DNA of 5,920 bases from Dehalococcoidia bacterium (GTDB taxonomy: Bacteria > Chloroflexota > Dehalococcoidia > JAENJB01). Made by a program: the position numbers and the translations under genes. The notes under the pieces are model-generated. The model made no database searches and was not told where the DNA came from. It was given only the letters and a program-made list of their open reading frames with translations. Positions 1 through 5,920 of the stretch are shown one piece after another; the first letter of the stretch is position 1, and each line of letters opens with the position of its first letter. The stretch covers positions 1 to 5,920 of the forward strand of contig JAUYGE010000055.1 in assembly GCA_030690705.1 (NCBI GenBank), read 5' to 3'.

Positions 1-850
1 CGACACCGGTTAGTCCGCCGACCGGACCGGAGTGCAGGGTATTGCCCGGCTTAACCACCTCGGATCTGGAGACACCTCCGGCTGCCTGCAGCACCAGCAA
101 CGGATACCGGTACCCGCGTTTCGCCAACCCGTCAGCTAACCTGCCCAGTAGCTCGGTCATTGGCTTGCCAATGTACAGGTCCACGATGGCACTGGTGAAA
201 CGGGGGTACTCCCTTATCGTCGAAGATATCTCCGATGATATTGCCACCGCCAAACCTGGTGACATCTCCCTGATTATTTCCCTGACCCTTCTCTCGTGGG
301 TAGAATTGAGGGGTGACCACAAGAGACCCACCGCGATACCTTCCACCCCCTGGTCAAGCAACTCCTTGACGGCTTGCCTGACACTGTCCTCCCGCAAGGG
401 TATTACAACTTCTCCCCTCGAACCAACTCGTTCAACGACCCCCCTGATCCATTCTCTAGGTACCAGAGGAGGAGGCTTGTCCGCAGTGGTTACATGCATG
501 GCTTCGACACGACTCAAGCCAGCGGCCCTGAATCTTATGATATTGGTCCTGTCTTCGGCCCCTCTGGTAGTGATGAATCCAATCCTCGGCGCGCCGGACC
601 TGGTGACGAGAATGTTCGTGCCCGCTGTGGCTCCGTAGCCAATCTCCACGGTAAGGGGCATGACCTCTTTGCTGGTCTTGCCCATACTCTGACAGGCTGC
701 TTCAATGCAGGCGAAGAAACAGTCCTCGAGTTTCTTGGGGGTGGTTTGCGCCTTGCCGGAAACGAAAGTCCCGTCCGCCTTCACTATCACGGCATCGGAG
801 AAGGTGCCACCAGTGTCAATGAATATTCTATATTTTTCCTGAATAGCCAT
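1..850 (-). CDS. Hydantoinase/oxoprolinase family protein (HyuA-type), N-terminal part, truncated by window edge
   Basis: The frame is open from the ATG at 850 to the window edge, giving 283 residues of a family usually about 650-720 long. Visible: the N-terminal ATPase-like motif DTGGTFSD (residues 12-19); GATAGTN (73-79), matching the family's G-T-T-x-x-TN motif; SSEIS..REYPRF (206-218), where the hydantoinase A domain begins; and AAGGV (256-260) followed by HSGPVGG (273-279), typical of the actin-like fold. HyuA-type proteins couple ATP use to opening of cyclic amides (hydantoin, 5-oxoproline) or, in acetone and acetophenone carboxylases, to substrate activation for carboxylation. They usually act in the cytoplasm with a HyuB partner, which would lie beyond position 1. 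It is the last visible gene of the run, 78 nt after the UbiD gene. Family assignment is firm; substrate and the choice between hydrolase and carboxylase are open. An in-frame ATG at 856 is the alternative start. Confidence 0.9.
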   Translation of the reverse strand, partial: MAIQEKYRIFIDTGGTFSDAVIVKADGTFVSGKAQTTPKKLEDCFFACIEAACQSMGKTSKEVMPLTVEIGYGATAGTNILVTRSGAPRIGFITTRGAEDRTNIIRFRAAGLSRVEAMHVTTADKPPPLVPREWIRGVVERVGSRGEVVIPLREDSVRQAVKELLDQGVEGIAVGLLWSPLNSTHERRVREIIREMSPGLAVAISSEISSTIREYPRFTSAIVDLYIGKPMTELLGRLADGLAKRGYRYPLLVLQAAGGVSRSEVVKPGNTLHSGPVGGLTGV

Positions 851-856
851 TGTCAT

Positions 857-862
857 CCGCCT
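857..862 (-). promoter_or_regulatory. Ribosome binding site deciding the hydantoinase start
   Basis: On the minus strand AAAGGCGG precedes two in-frame ATGs, at 856 and 850. The AGGCGG core sits 6 nt before the ATG at 850 but directly abuts the one at 856, so initiation at 850 is preferred. This is inferred from spacing alone; the match to the anti-Shine-Dalgarno sequence is imperfect. Confidence 0.55.
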
Positions 863-902
863 TTCGCCATCTTAGCAACCTGCTGATCTAGTGCATATTT
901 GC

Positions 903-925
903 CTGAGTGTAACGCTGACTGTAAC
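903..925. repeat. Imperfect 11-bp tandem direct repeat
   Basis: On the plus strand ctgagtgtaac (903-913) is followed after one base by ctgactgtaac (915-925), differing at one position. The second unit overlaps a short palindrome, ctgtaacag (919-927). The repeat starts just past the UbiD stop codon. It could be a protein-binding site or chance; two units are too few to decide. Confidence 0.35.
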
Positions 926-928
926 AGC

Positions 929-2371
929 CTATTTCAGCCCGTACTTCTCCTTCACTCGTTTTACTACCTCCGGGCTGAAGGCTATGGCACGGGGAAATTC
1001 ATTCATCCATTCATAGGGCTTGCACGCGTTTATGATAGCGCAGGAGCCGGAAAAAGAGGCAGCTGGTTTCCTGATGATTGGGTCCAGTGAAGCGCTGCGG
1101 TAATCACGAATGATATCTATGCTGCGCTCAGGGTCTGACCTGGTGGTCAACGCCCAGAGGATATCGCTTATATTCGTCACATCAACGTCTTCATCGGTGA
1201 CAATGACATAGCGCCCTCCGATACCGGCCCTGGCCGCCAGGTCAAGAGCTGCCAACGCTGTCTGCCTGGCATGGCCGGCATACCTTTGCTTGATAGAGAC
1301 GGTGACGAACAGGTTTCCCGGCGACTCATGAAGCCAGAGCCCCCTTACGTCTGGAATACCAATCTCCCTTAGCTGGTGCTCCAGCGTCACGCTCTTCATC
1401 AGGGTGACAAAATAAAACCAGCCGTGAGGAGGACGGGATGGTGGCGCTCCGGTGAGTATGGGTTTGTTGCGATAATATATCCTCTCGATCTCGATAACGG
1501 GGCGCTGCACTTCCCCGGAGGCATAGTAGCCGGTGAACTCGCCAAACGGTCCTTCCATCCTTGTCTTGCCGGGCGGAGACCATCCAACCAGGACTATTTC
1601 ACTATCGGCAGGTATGGGAAGACCGGTGATCTCCTCCTCGATGACCTCGACTGGCTCTCCCCTGATGGCGCCGATGAACTGATATTCGTGGGCTTTCTCT
1701 TTTTCCGACCGCTTCAAGGCAAGGGCAGCTATGAGAAAGAAAAGCGGATGATGCCCCAGAGATATGGCTACGGGACAGGGGAGCCCCCGTTCGTGGTATT
1801 TCTGCATGTCGAGCCAGCCATGCTTTCCTCTTTCGGAATAGATGCCCACCGTCTTTTCATCGTAGGCCTGCACACGGTAGCAGCCAAGGTTGACCTCACC
1901 CGTATCCAGGTCTCTGGTAATGACCGCATGCCCTGTGCCTATGTAACGCCCGCCGTCAAGCTCCTGCCACTTCGGAGCGGGGAACTTGAACACGTCCACA
2001 TCCTTGCCGGAAACCACATTCTCCATCACCGGCCCGGTCTTGACGGTAACCGGAGGAAAGTCACCCATCTTGGAGTGCCAGACATCAATCCTATCACGGA
2101 GGGCATCCATCCGCCCCCTGTCGGAAAGCCCCTGAGGCAGGCCCACGGTGAGAGCCACCCTGTTCGGGGCCATGACGAAGTTGGTCAGCACACGGTGCCC
2201 GCCTGGATAGCCCTTTATGTTGTCAAAGAGAAGTGCGGGAGCATTGCGCCAGTTGTTCCAGTCCAGAGCGGTGCGGCAGCCGAGCTCCAGGTCCCAATCC
2301 GCCCCCTCGACCACCTTCAACTCCCCCATGGCCTCCACCTTCTTCAACCATGCCCTCAGGTCATCAGACAT
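929..2371 (-). CDS. UbiD family decarboxylase (prenylated-FMN dependent)
   Basis: Complete 480-residue protein, a normal length for UbiD, Fdc1 and AroY-type enzymes, which reversibly decarboxylate aromatic, heteroaromatic or alpha,beta-unsaturated acids in the cytoplasm using prenylated FMN made by UbiX. Family residues are in place: NLGCYR gives Asn161 and Arg166, His184 follows 18 residues after Arg166, and Glu229 lies in HEYQFIG. These match Fdc1 Asn168, Arg173, His191 and Glu233, the metal/cofactor ligands plus the catalytic Arg. EGPFGE (273-278) supplies Glu273 and Glu278, completing the Arg-Glu-Glu catalytic set, so the enzyme should be active. IKQRYAGHA (360-368) is another conserved family block. 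The ATG at 2371 has a strong Shine-Dalgarno sequence; the TAG is at 929-931. The substrate class cannot be read from sequence. Its neighbours, molybdenum hydroxylases and a HyuA-type protein, point to catabolism, not ubiquinone synthesis, so the name ubiD is not assigned. Confidence 0.95.
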   Translation of the reverse strand: MSDDLRAWLKKVEAMGELKVVEGADWDLELGCRTALDWNNWRNAPALLFDNIKGYPGGHRVLTNFVMAPNRVALTVGLPQGLSDRGRMDALRDRIDVWHSKMGDFPPVTVKTGPVMENVVSGKDVDVFKFPAPKWQELDGGRYIGTGHAVITRDLDTGEVNLGCYRVQAYDEKTVGIYSERGKHGWLDMQKYHERGLPCPVAISLGHHPLFFLIAALALKRSEKEKAHEYQFIGAIRGEPVEVIEEEITGLPIPADSEIVLVGWSPPGKTRMEGPFGEFTGYYASGEVQRPVIEIERIYYRNKPILTGAPPSRPPHGWFYFVTLMKSVTLEHQLREIGIPDVRGLWLHESPGNLFVTVSIKQRYAGHARQTALAALDLAARAGIGGRYVIVTDEDVDVTNISDILWALTTRSDPERSIDIIRDYRSASLDPIIRKPAASFSGSCAIINACKPYEWMNEFPRAIAFSPEVVKRVKEKYGLK

Positions 2372-2526
2372 TCAGGTCCTCCTTTGATTAGCATTTGTAC
2401 TGCTGACGTTAGGCTGTTTTAGCTGTTCCAAAGCGGCATCATTGTGTCAAACTCAACAGGCCTCCGAGCATCCTGCTCCTTAGATTGCTCACCAGCAGTC
2501 CGCCTTGTTTGAGCCAGGCTTCGCCC
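2372..2526. other. 155-nt intergenic spacer upstream of the UbiD-family gene
   Basis: This is the longest non-coding stretch in the window. On the minus strand it holds the UbiD Shine-Dalgarno, a TTGACA hexamer (2445-2450) without a good -10 box at 17 nt, and a 10-codon frame (2439-2471, MLGGLLSLTQ) preceded by AAGGAG at 2476-2481. A weak 5-bp inverted repeat (GAGCA/TGCTC) and a compact AGCC/GGCT pair occur, but neither has a U-tract, so no terminator is called. It may carry an internal promoter or leader; nothing here is decisive. Confidence 0.5.
2378..2383 (-). promoter_or_regulatory. Strong Shine-Dalgarno for the UbiD-family gene
   Basis: Minus-strand AAAGGAGGA covers 2377-2385, with the AGGAGG core 6 nt before the ATG at 2371. 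This near-perfect match supports that start and suggests efficient independent translation after the 155-nt spacer. Confidence 0.85.
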
Positions 2527-3567
2527 TCACCCACCAGCATTGCGCTTCTTGAGGGCTTCCAAGACTTTCTCCTTTGTGATGGGTATATCCTTTATCCTGA
2601 CCCCCACCGCGTCGCAGATAGCATTGGCGACTGCTGGAGGCTGAGGCAGCATGGTCCCCTCACAGAACCCTTTAGCTCCGAAGGGACCATTGTCGTGATG
2701 GTGAGAAGTCACCATCAAGGAGACCGTCCCTCCATTTGGCGGCATATCAGCCGAAGTGGGTATCTTGTAGTCCATGAAATCGGTTGAGACCGTCTTGCCC
2801 CCTATCACCACTGCCTCCTCAGAGAGAGTGCTGCCCAGGGCTATGCCCCGGCCACCCTCTATCTGTCCCTCGCACATCTTCGGGTTTATCGGCTGGCCCA
2901 TGTCAAAACAGTCCGCCATACGGAGCACCTTGACCTCACCCGTCTCCGTATTTACCGCCACCTGGGCTGCGCTGGCGCCATGGCTATAGCCCATAGACGG
3001 CCTCTTCGACTGGCCTGTCTGCAGGTCCTCACTGCCTATCGGGCCCGTGTATACCCCACGGCCCACCAGTTCACCACCCCTCACGAGGTAGCCCAGTGGG
3101 GTGAAAAGCTCGGATATCCTCACCACCCTCTCCGGCACACCTTTCACATAGACCGCCCCTTCCTTGACATCCAGTCCGTCTGGAGGCACGCTCAGCTTAC
3201 TCGAAGCCATCTCAAAGAGCTGCCGTTTGGCATCCCGGCAAGCCAGAAGAAGGGCATTGCCGTTATGCATTGTAGTGCGGCTACCCACCGTGCCGTGGTC
3301 AAAGCAAGTCAGAGGAGCATCTCCATACCTCACCTTCACCCTGTCCACCGACGTCTTGAATTCCTCGGCTGCTATCTGGGCAAGGACAGTGTTGCAGCCC
3401 TGCCCCTGGTCATGGGCGCTGTGGCGCACCTCAATGACGCCGTCCTCATGCACTTTCACATGAACCACTGAGGTAGTCCCGGCGGGAATCTGTCGGTTAA
3501 CGATGGCAATCCCACTGCCTCTCCTCCAGGGGCCTTCCTCCCCGGACACATCCTTATTCCGATCTAT
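2527..3567 (-). repeat. Duplicated coding segment, copy A (pairs with 4879-5919)
   Basis: These 1041 nt encode residues 432-777 of the complete molybdenum subunit and pair codon for codon with 4879-5919, in direct orientation 2352 nt apart. Over the last 84 nt the copies differ at 8 positions, all synonymous. The duplication probably extends upstream through the whole gene, but the rest of the second copy is outside the window. Confidence 0.85.
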
Positions 3568-4860
3568 CCATTCGGTCACCTTATCCAGACAGTCCTCGAC
3601 TCCGATGCTATAGACGGGCATGCCGCAGCCGTCTTCTTCACCTTCCCTCAGGATGTTCTTCCGCCTGATCTCGGCGGGGTCCATCTCGAGCTTTTCGGCC
3701 AGCATGTCCATCTGGCTCTCAATGGCCAGCTCAACCTGACCCGCGCCGAAGCCTCGCATGGCCACCGCCGGCGGCTCATTGGTGGCCACAGCGTAGGAGT
3801 CCACCTTGAAATTGGGCACTCGATAGGTAGCTGCGGCCGCAAAGGTGCAACTGTGACAGGTTATCGCCATGATGCCGCAATAGGCGCCAGCATGCACAAT
3901 CATCCTGACATGCCGGGCCACCAGGGTGCCGTCCTTCCTCACCCCATCCTTCACATAAACGACCATGGGTTCTCTGGTGCCGCCATCCAGCAGGAACTCC
4001 TCGCGGCTGAGCACCAGCTTCACCGGTCTCCTGGCTTTAAGGGCAAGGAGCGCCGCCTGGGCCGCCTGGGTGGCCTCCGCTCTGGCCCCGAAGCTACCAC
4101 CGCTCTCCGGGATAATCATCCTCACCTTGGAGGGTGGGAGACTGAAGAGGGAGCAGAGAGCGGACCTGGTGAAGAAGGGCATGGTCAAAGCTGTCCATAC
4201 TGTTAGAGTGCCATCAGGCTCGAAACGAGCCATGGCGTTAAGAGGCTCCAGTGCGCTGTGATGCATCCGGGCGGTGGAAAAACGGTTCTCCAGCACCAGG
4301 TCAGCGTCACGAAAACCCTTCTCAACATCGCCACGAATTATTGGGCGGTAAGCATACACATTAGGTAGCTCGGGTCTGTTCAGGAACTGAATTCGAAAGG
4401 GCAGCCGTCCATACTTCGGGTATTCCGGGTGCACCACTACAGCGGGGTTGGGCTTGATCGCCTCTTCAGGGTCGAACACCGCCGGCAACTCCTCGTAGTC
4501 CACCTTGATCAAGCTGAGGGCATCCTCGGCCGCCTCCATGCTCTCCGCCGCCACTCCAGCCACCCCTTCTCCGGCAAACCGCACCACGTCAGAGGGGAAG
4601 ATGGCCCGCTCCCTGGCGAGAAAACCGAATCTCTCCGCTGATGCATCATTGCCGGTAACCACCGCCTTCACACCGGGATGTCTCTCCGCTCCAGAGCTAT
4701 CGATGCGGAGGATGCGGGCATGGGGATAGGGGCTCCTCAGTATCTTGCCGTAGAGCATGCCCGGCACCTTCAGGTCTACCGCATACCGGGTGCTGCCGGT
4801 TACCTTATCCACGGCATCCACCCGCGGTATGCTATGACCTACGACGCAAAGCTCAGCCAT
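2527..4860 (-). CDS. Xanthine dehydrogenase-family molybdopterin-binding large subunit (complete copy)
   Basis: 777 residues, close to HcrA-type (4-hydroxybenzoyl-CoA reductase) and slightly shorter than CoxL-type large subunits. Domains: a/b hammerhead at about 18-126, then two molybdopterin-binding domains at about 145-380 and 400-720. Motifs: EPLNAMA (205-211), GGSFGAR (254-260, for GGGFGGK), AMRGFGAGQ (367-375), DQGQG (484-488), GSRTT (526-530), GQPINPKMCEGQIEGG (655-670) and GAKGFCE (728-734), whose Glu734 is the expected catalytic base. Such subunits hydroxylate carbon in aromatic, N-heterocyclic or aldehyde substrates with water, passing electrons to 2Fe-2S and FAD subunits, none of which is seen here. 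RGFG replaces the Cys-containing loop of CO dehydrogenase, so it is not CoxL. Oddities: Thr226 where the family usually has a Gln near molybdenum, and Cys733 before the catalytic Glu. It starts 18 nt after its paralogue ends. Substrate unknown. Confidence 0.93.
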   Translation of the reverse strand: MAELCVVGHSIPRVDAVDKVTGSTRYAVDLKVPGMLYGKILRSPYPHARILRIDSSGAERHPGVKAVVTGNDASAERFGFLARERAIFPSDVVRFAGEGVAGVAAESMEAAEDALSLIKVDYEELPAVFDPEEAIKPNPAVVVHPEYPKYGRLPFRIQFLNRPELPNVYAYRPIIRGDVEKGFRDADLVLENRFSTARMHHSALEPLNAMARFEPDGTLTVWTALTMPFFTRSALCSLFSLPPSKVRMIIPESGGSFGARAEATQAAQAALLALKARRPVKLVLSREEFLLDGGTREPMVVYVKDGVRKDGTLVARHVRMIVHAGAYCGIMAITCHSCTFAAAATYRVPNFKVDSYAVATNEPPAVAMRGFGAGQVELAIESQMDMLAEKLEMDPAEIRRKNILREGEEDGCGMPVYSIGVEDCLDKVTEWIDRNKDVSGEEGPWRRGSGIAIVNRQIPAGTTSVVHVKVHEDGVIEVRHSAHDQGQGCNTVLAQIAAEEFKTSVDRVKVRYGDAPLTCFDHGTVGSRTTMHNGNALLLACRDAKRQLFEMASSKLSVPPDGLDVKEGAVYVKGVPERVVRISELFTPLGYLVRGGELVGRGVYTGPIGSEDLQTGQSKRPSMGYSHGASAAQVAVNTETGEVKVLRMADCFDMGQPINPKMCEGQIEGGRGIALGSTLSEEAVVIGGKTVSTDFMDYKIPTSADMPPNGGTVSLMVTSHHHDNGPFGAKGFCEGTMLPQPPAVANAICDAVGVRIKDIPITKEKVLEALKKRNAGG

Positions 4861-4866
4861 TTCATG

Positions 4867-4875
4867 CCTCGCTCC
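4867..4875 (-). promoter_or_regulatory. Ribosome binding site of the complete molybdenum subunit gene
   Basis: The 18-nt spacer reads GGAGCGAGG on the minus strand, giving GAGG (4867-4870) 6 nt before the ATG at 4860 and GGAG (4872-4875) further upstream. A second ATG at 4865 is out of frame. There is no room for a terminator or full promoter here, so the two molybdenum genes are almost certainly co-transcribed. Confidence 0.6.
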
Positions 4876-4878
4876 AAC

Positions 4879-5919
4879 TCACCCGCCAGCGTTGCGTTTC
4901 TTGAGGGCTTCCAGGACTTTCTCCTTTGTGATAGGAATATCCTTTATCCTGACGCCCACAGCGTTGAAGATAGCATTGGCAACCGCCGGCGCCTGTGGCA
5001 CCATCACCCCCTCGGAGAACCCCTTGGCGCCATAAGGACCATCGTTGTGATGCTCCGAGGTCACCAGCGAGGAAGCCGCATCCTGGTTGGCTGGTAAGTC
5101 GGCTGCGGTGGGCATCTTATAGTCCATGAAATTGGGCGTCTCCAGCCTGCCCTTCGTGACGACCACTTCCTCAAAGAGAGCGCTGCCGAGGGCCATCGCG
5201 CGGCCGCTTTCTATTTGCCCCTCACACATCTTCGGGTTTATGGGCTGGCCCATGTCAAAGGAGTCCGCTATGCGCAGGACCTTGACCTCGCCTGTCTCTG
5301 TATTGACTGAAACCTCAGCCGCGGTAGCGCCATAGCTATAACCCATGACCGGCCTCTTTGCCTGACCTGTATCCAGGTTCTCACTGGCGACCGGGGCCGT
5401 ATATACACCTCGGCCCATCAGCTCACCAGCCTTTATCAAGTAACCCAGTGGAGTGAAGAGTTCAGATACCCTGACCGCTCTCTCCGGCACTCCCTTTACA
5501 TAAACCACGCCATCATTGATGCCCAACCCGTCCGCCGGCACCCCAAGCTTACTCGACGCCAGCTCAAAGAGCTGCCTCTTGGCATCCTGACAGGCCAGGC
5601 GAAGGGCATTGCCTGTATTCATCGTGATGCGGCTACCTATGGTGCCGAACTCGTAATCAGTCTGGGCGGTATCGGTGTGCACCAGCTTTACTCTGTGCAC
5701 CGAGGTCTGGAATTCTTCAGCCGCTATCTGTGAAAGGACAGTATTGCAACCCTGTCCCTGCTCGTGGGCGCTGTGGCGCACTTCGATGGCGCCATCCTCG
5801 TGCACCTTTACCAGTACCACCGAACTGGTGCCGCCGACAATCATGCGGTTGGCTATGGCAACGCCCTTACCTCTTCTCCACGGGCCTTCTCCCCTGGGCG
5901 CCTCTTTGCTCCAGTCTAT
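4879..5919 (-). repeat. Duplicated coding segment, copy B (pairs with 2527-3567)
   Basis: Partner of the segment at 2527-3567, same orientation and same length with no indel at the protein level. Divergence is uneven: near zero at the 3' end and high in the stretches matching residues 511-535 and 681-715 of the complete paralogue. Confidence 0.85.
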
Positions 5920-5920
5920 C
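4879..5920 (-). CDS. Xanthine dehydrogenase-family molybdopterin-binding large subunit, C-terminal part (paralogue), truncated by window edge
   Basis: The frame stays open to position 5920, so the Met at 5844 is internal: the 25 codons before it (including GEGPWRRGKG) align with the downstream paralogue. The visible 346 residues match residues 432-777 of that protein without a gap, about 248 identical by hand count (about 72%), and the last 27 residues are identical. Conserved blocks: EQGQG, GTIGSR, GQPINPKMCEGQIE and GAKGFSE, with the predicted catalytic Glu at codon 5011-5013. This is the second molybdopterin-binding domain; the hammerhead and first molybdopterin domain lie outside the window. 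The role is hydroxylation of an organic substrate at a molybdenum centre, presumably with FeS and FAD subunits encoded elsewhere. The most divergent block, between QGQG and GSR, suggests a substrate different from that of its neighbour. It ends in TGA 18 nt before the next gene. Confidence 0.93.
   Translation of the reverse strand, partial: IDWSKEAPRGEGPWRRGKGVAIANRMIVGGTSSVVLVKVHEDGAIEVRHSAHEQGQGCNTVLSQIAAEEFQTSVHRVKLVHTDTAQTDYEFGTIGSRITMNTGNALRLACQDAKRQLFELASSKLGVPADGLGINDGVVYVKGVPERAVRVSELFTPLGYLIKAGELMGRGVYTAPVASENLDTGQAKRPVMGYSYGATAAEVSVNTETGEVKVLRIADSFDMGQPINPKMCEGQIESGRAMALGSALFEEVVVTKGRLETPNFMDYKMPTAADLPANQDAASSLVTSEHHNDGPYGAKGFSEGVMVPQAPAVANAIFNAVGVRIKDIPITKEKVLEALKKRNAGG

Larger units (their letters stand above)
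851..928. other. 78-nt intergenic spacer between the UbiD and hydantoinase genes
   Basis: This short spacer has no gene, no convincing terminator hairpin and no clear promoter. It holds the hydantoinase ribosome binding site near one end and a small imperfect tandem repeat at 903-925 near the UbiD stop. The two genes are probably read on one transcript. Confidence 0.6.

Noticed and set aside
42..886. Plus-strand open frames at 42-638 and 374-886
   Set aside because: Both are antisense to the hydantoinase/oxoprolinase gene, whose minus-strand frame is continuously open with family motifs. Their translations show no family features.
1376..2422. Long plus-strand open frame of 348 codons
   Set aside because: It lies almost entirely antisense to the UbiD-family gene, which has full catalytic motifs and a strong ribosome binding site. 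The plus-strand translation shows no recognisable domain and is rich in Pro, His, Gly and Arg, as expected from a shadow of GC-rich coding DNA.
2503..2526. Possible terminator after the complete molybdenum subunit gene
   Set aside because: The AGCC/GGCT and GCCT/AGGC pairings are only 4 bp, with a one-base loop or a long loop, and no T-run follows on the minus strand.
2980..4206. Plus-strand open frames at 2980-3471, 3164-3463 and 3853-4206
   Set aside because: They are antisense to the complete molybdenum subunit gene, overlap each other in different frames, and have no recognisable domain or good start context.
2527..4860. Assignment as aerobic carbon monoxide dehydrogenase large subunit (CoxL)
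   Set aside because: Form I CoxL carries a Cys-containing active-site loop (AYRCSFR). Here the corresponding segment is AMRGFGAGQ, so the CO-specific Cu-binding Cys is absent.
4678..5097. Plus-strand frame spanning the junction of the two molybdenum genes, resembling the plus-strand frame at 2485-2787
   Set aside because: The similarity of the two plus-strand frames comes from the duplicated coding segments on the opposite strand, not from a real conserved plus-strand gene.
5842..5844. ATG at 5844 as the start of a short stand-alone protein
   Set aside because: The same frame continues upstream to the window edge without a stop and those codons align with the paralogue (GPWRRG block), so this Met is internal to a larger gene cut by the window.
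1..5920. CRISPR array, tRNA or rRNA genes, insertion sequence
   Set aside because: No regularly spaced repeats, no tRNA- or rRNA-like segment, and no transposase or terminal inverted repeats were seen. Nearly all of the window is coding.

Overview
The window looks like part of a catabolic operon from a moderately GC-rich environmental bacterium. Every gene I can support lies on the minus strand, so transcription runs from position 5920 towards position 1. In transcription order it holds: the C-terminal 346 residues of a xanthine dehydrogenase-family molybdopterin-binding large subunit (4879-5920, cut by the window edge); a complete 777-residue paralogue of it (2527-4860); a complete 480-residue UbiD-family prenylated-FMN-dependent (de)carboxylase (929-2371); and the first 283 residues of a HyuA-type hydantoinase/oxoprolinase or ATP-dependent carboxylase subunit (1-850, cut by the window edge).

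Spacing is 18 nt between the two molybdenum genes, 155 nt before the UbiD gene and 78 nt before the hydantoinase gene. There is no opposing gene and no convincing intrinsic terminator, so co-transcription is likely. The UbiD gene has a near-perfect Shine-Dalgarno sequence. No rRNA, tRNA, CRISPR array, transposase or phage gene was seen. The longer plus-strand open frames are antisense shadows of these genes.

Biologically, molybdenum hydroxylases use water to hydroxylate aromatic or N-heterocyclic rings. UbiD enzymes reversibly decarboxylate aromatic, heteroaromatic or unsaturated acids. HyuA-type proteins use ATP to open cyclic amides or to activate a substrate for carboxylation, as in acetone and acetophenone carboxylases. 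Together they suggest breakdown of a carboxylated aromatic or N-heterocyclic compound, possibly anaerobically, but the substrate cannot be read from the sequence. The FAD and 2Fe-2S partner subunits of the molybdenum enzymes and the prenyl-FMN synthase UbiX are not in the window.

The most notable points are the tandem paralogous large subunits (about 72% identical over 346 gap-free residues, identical in the last 27), the apparent loss in the complete copy of a conserved Gln near molybdenum, and the unusual grouping of enzyme families. The host cannot be assigned firmly. Anaerobic Chloroflexota (Dehalococcoidia-like) or deltaproteobacterial lineages are plausible guesses only.
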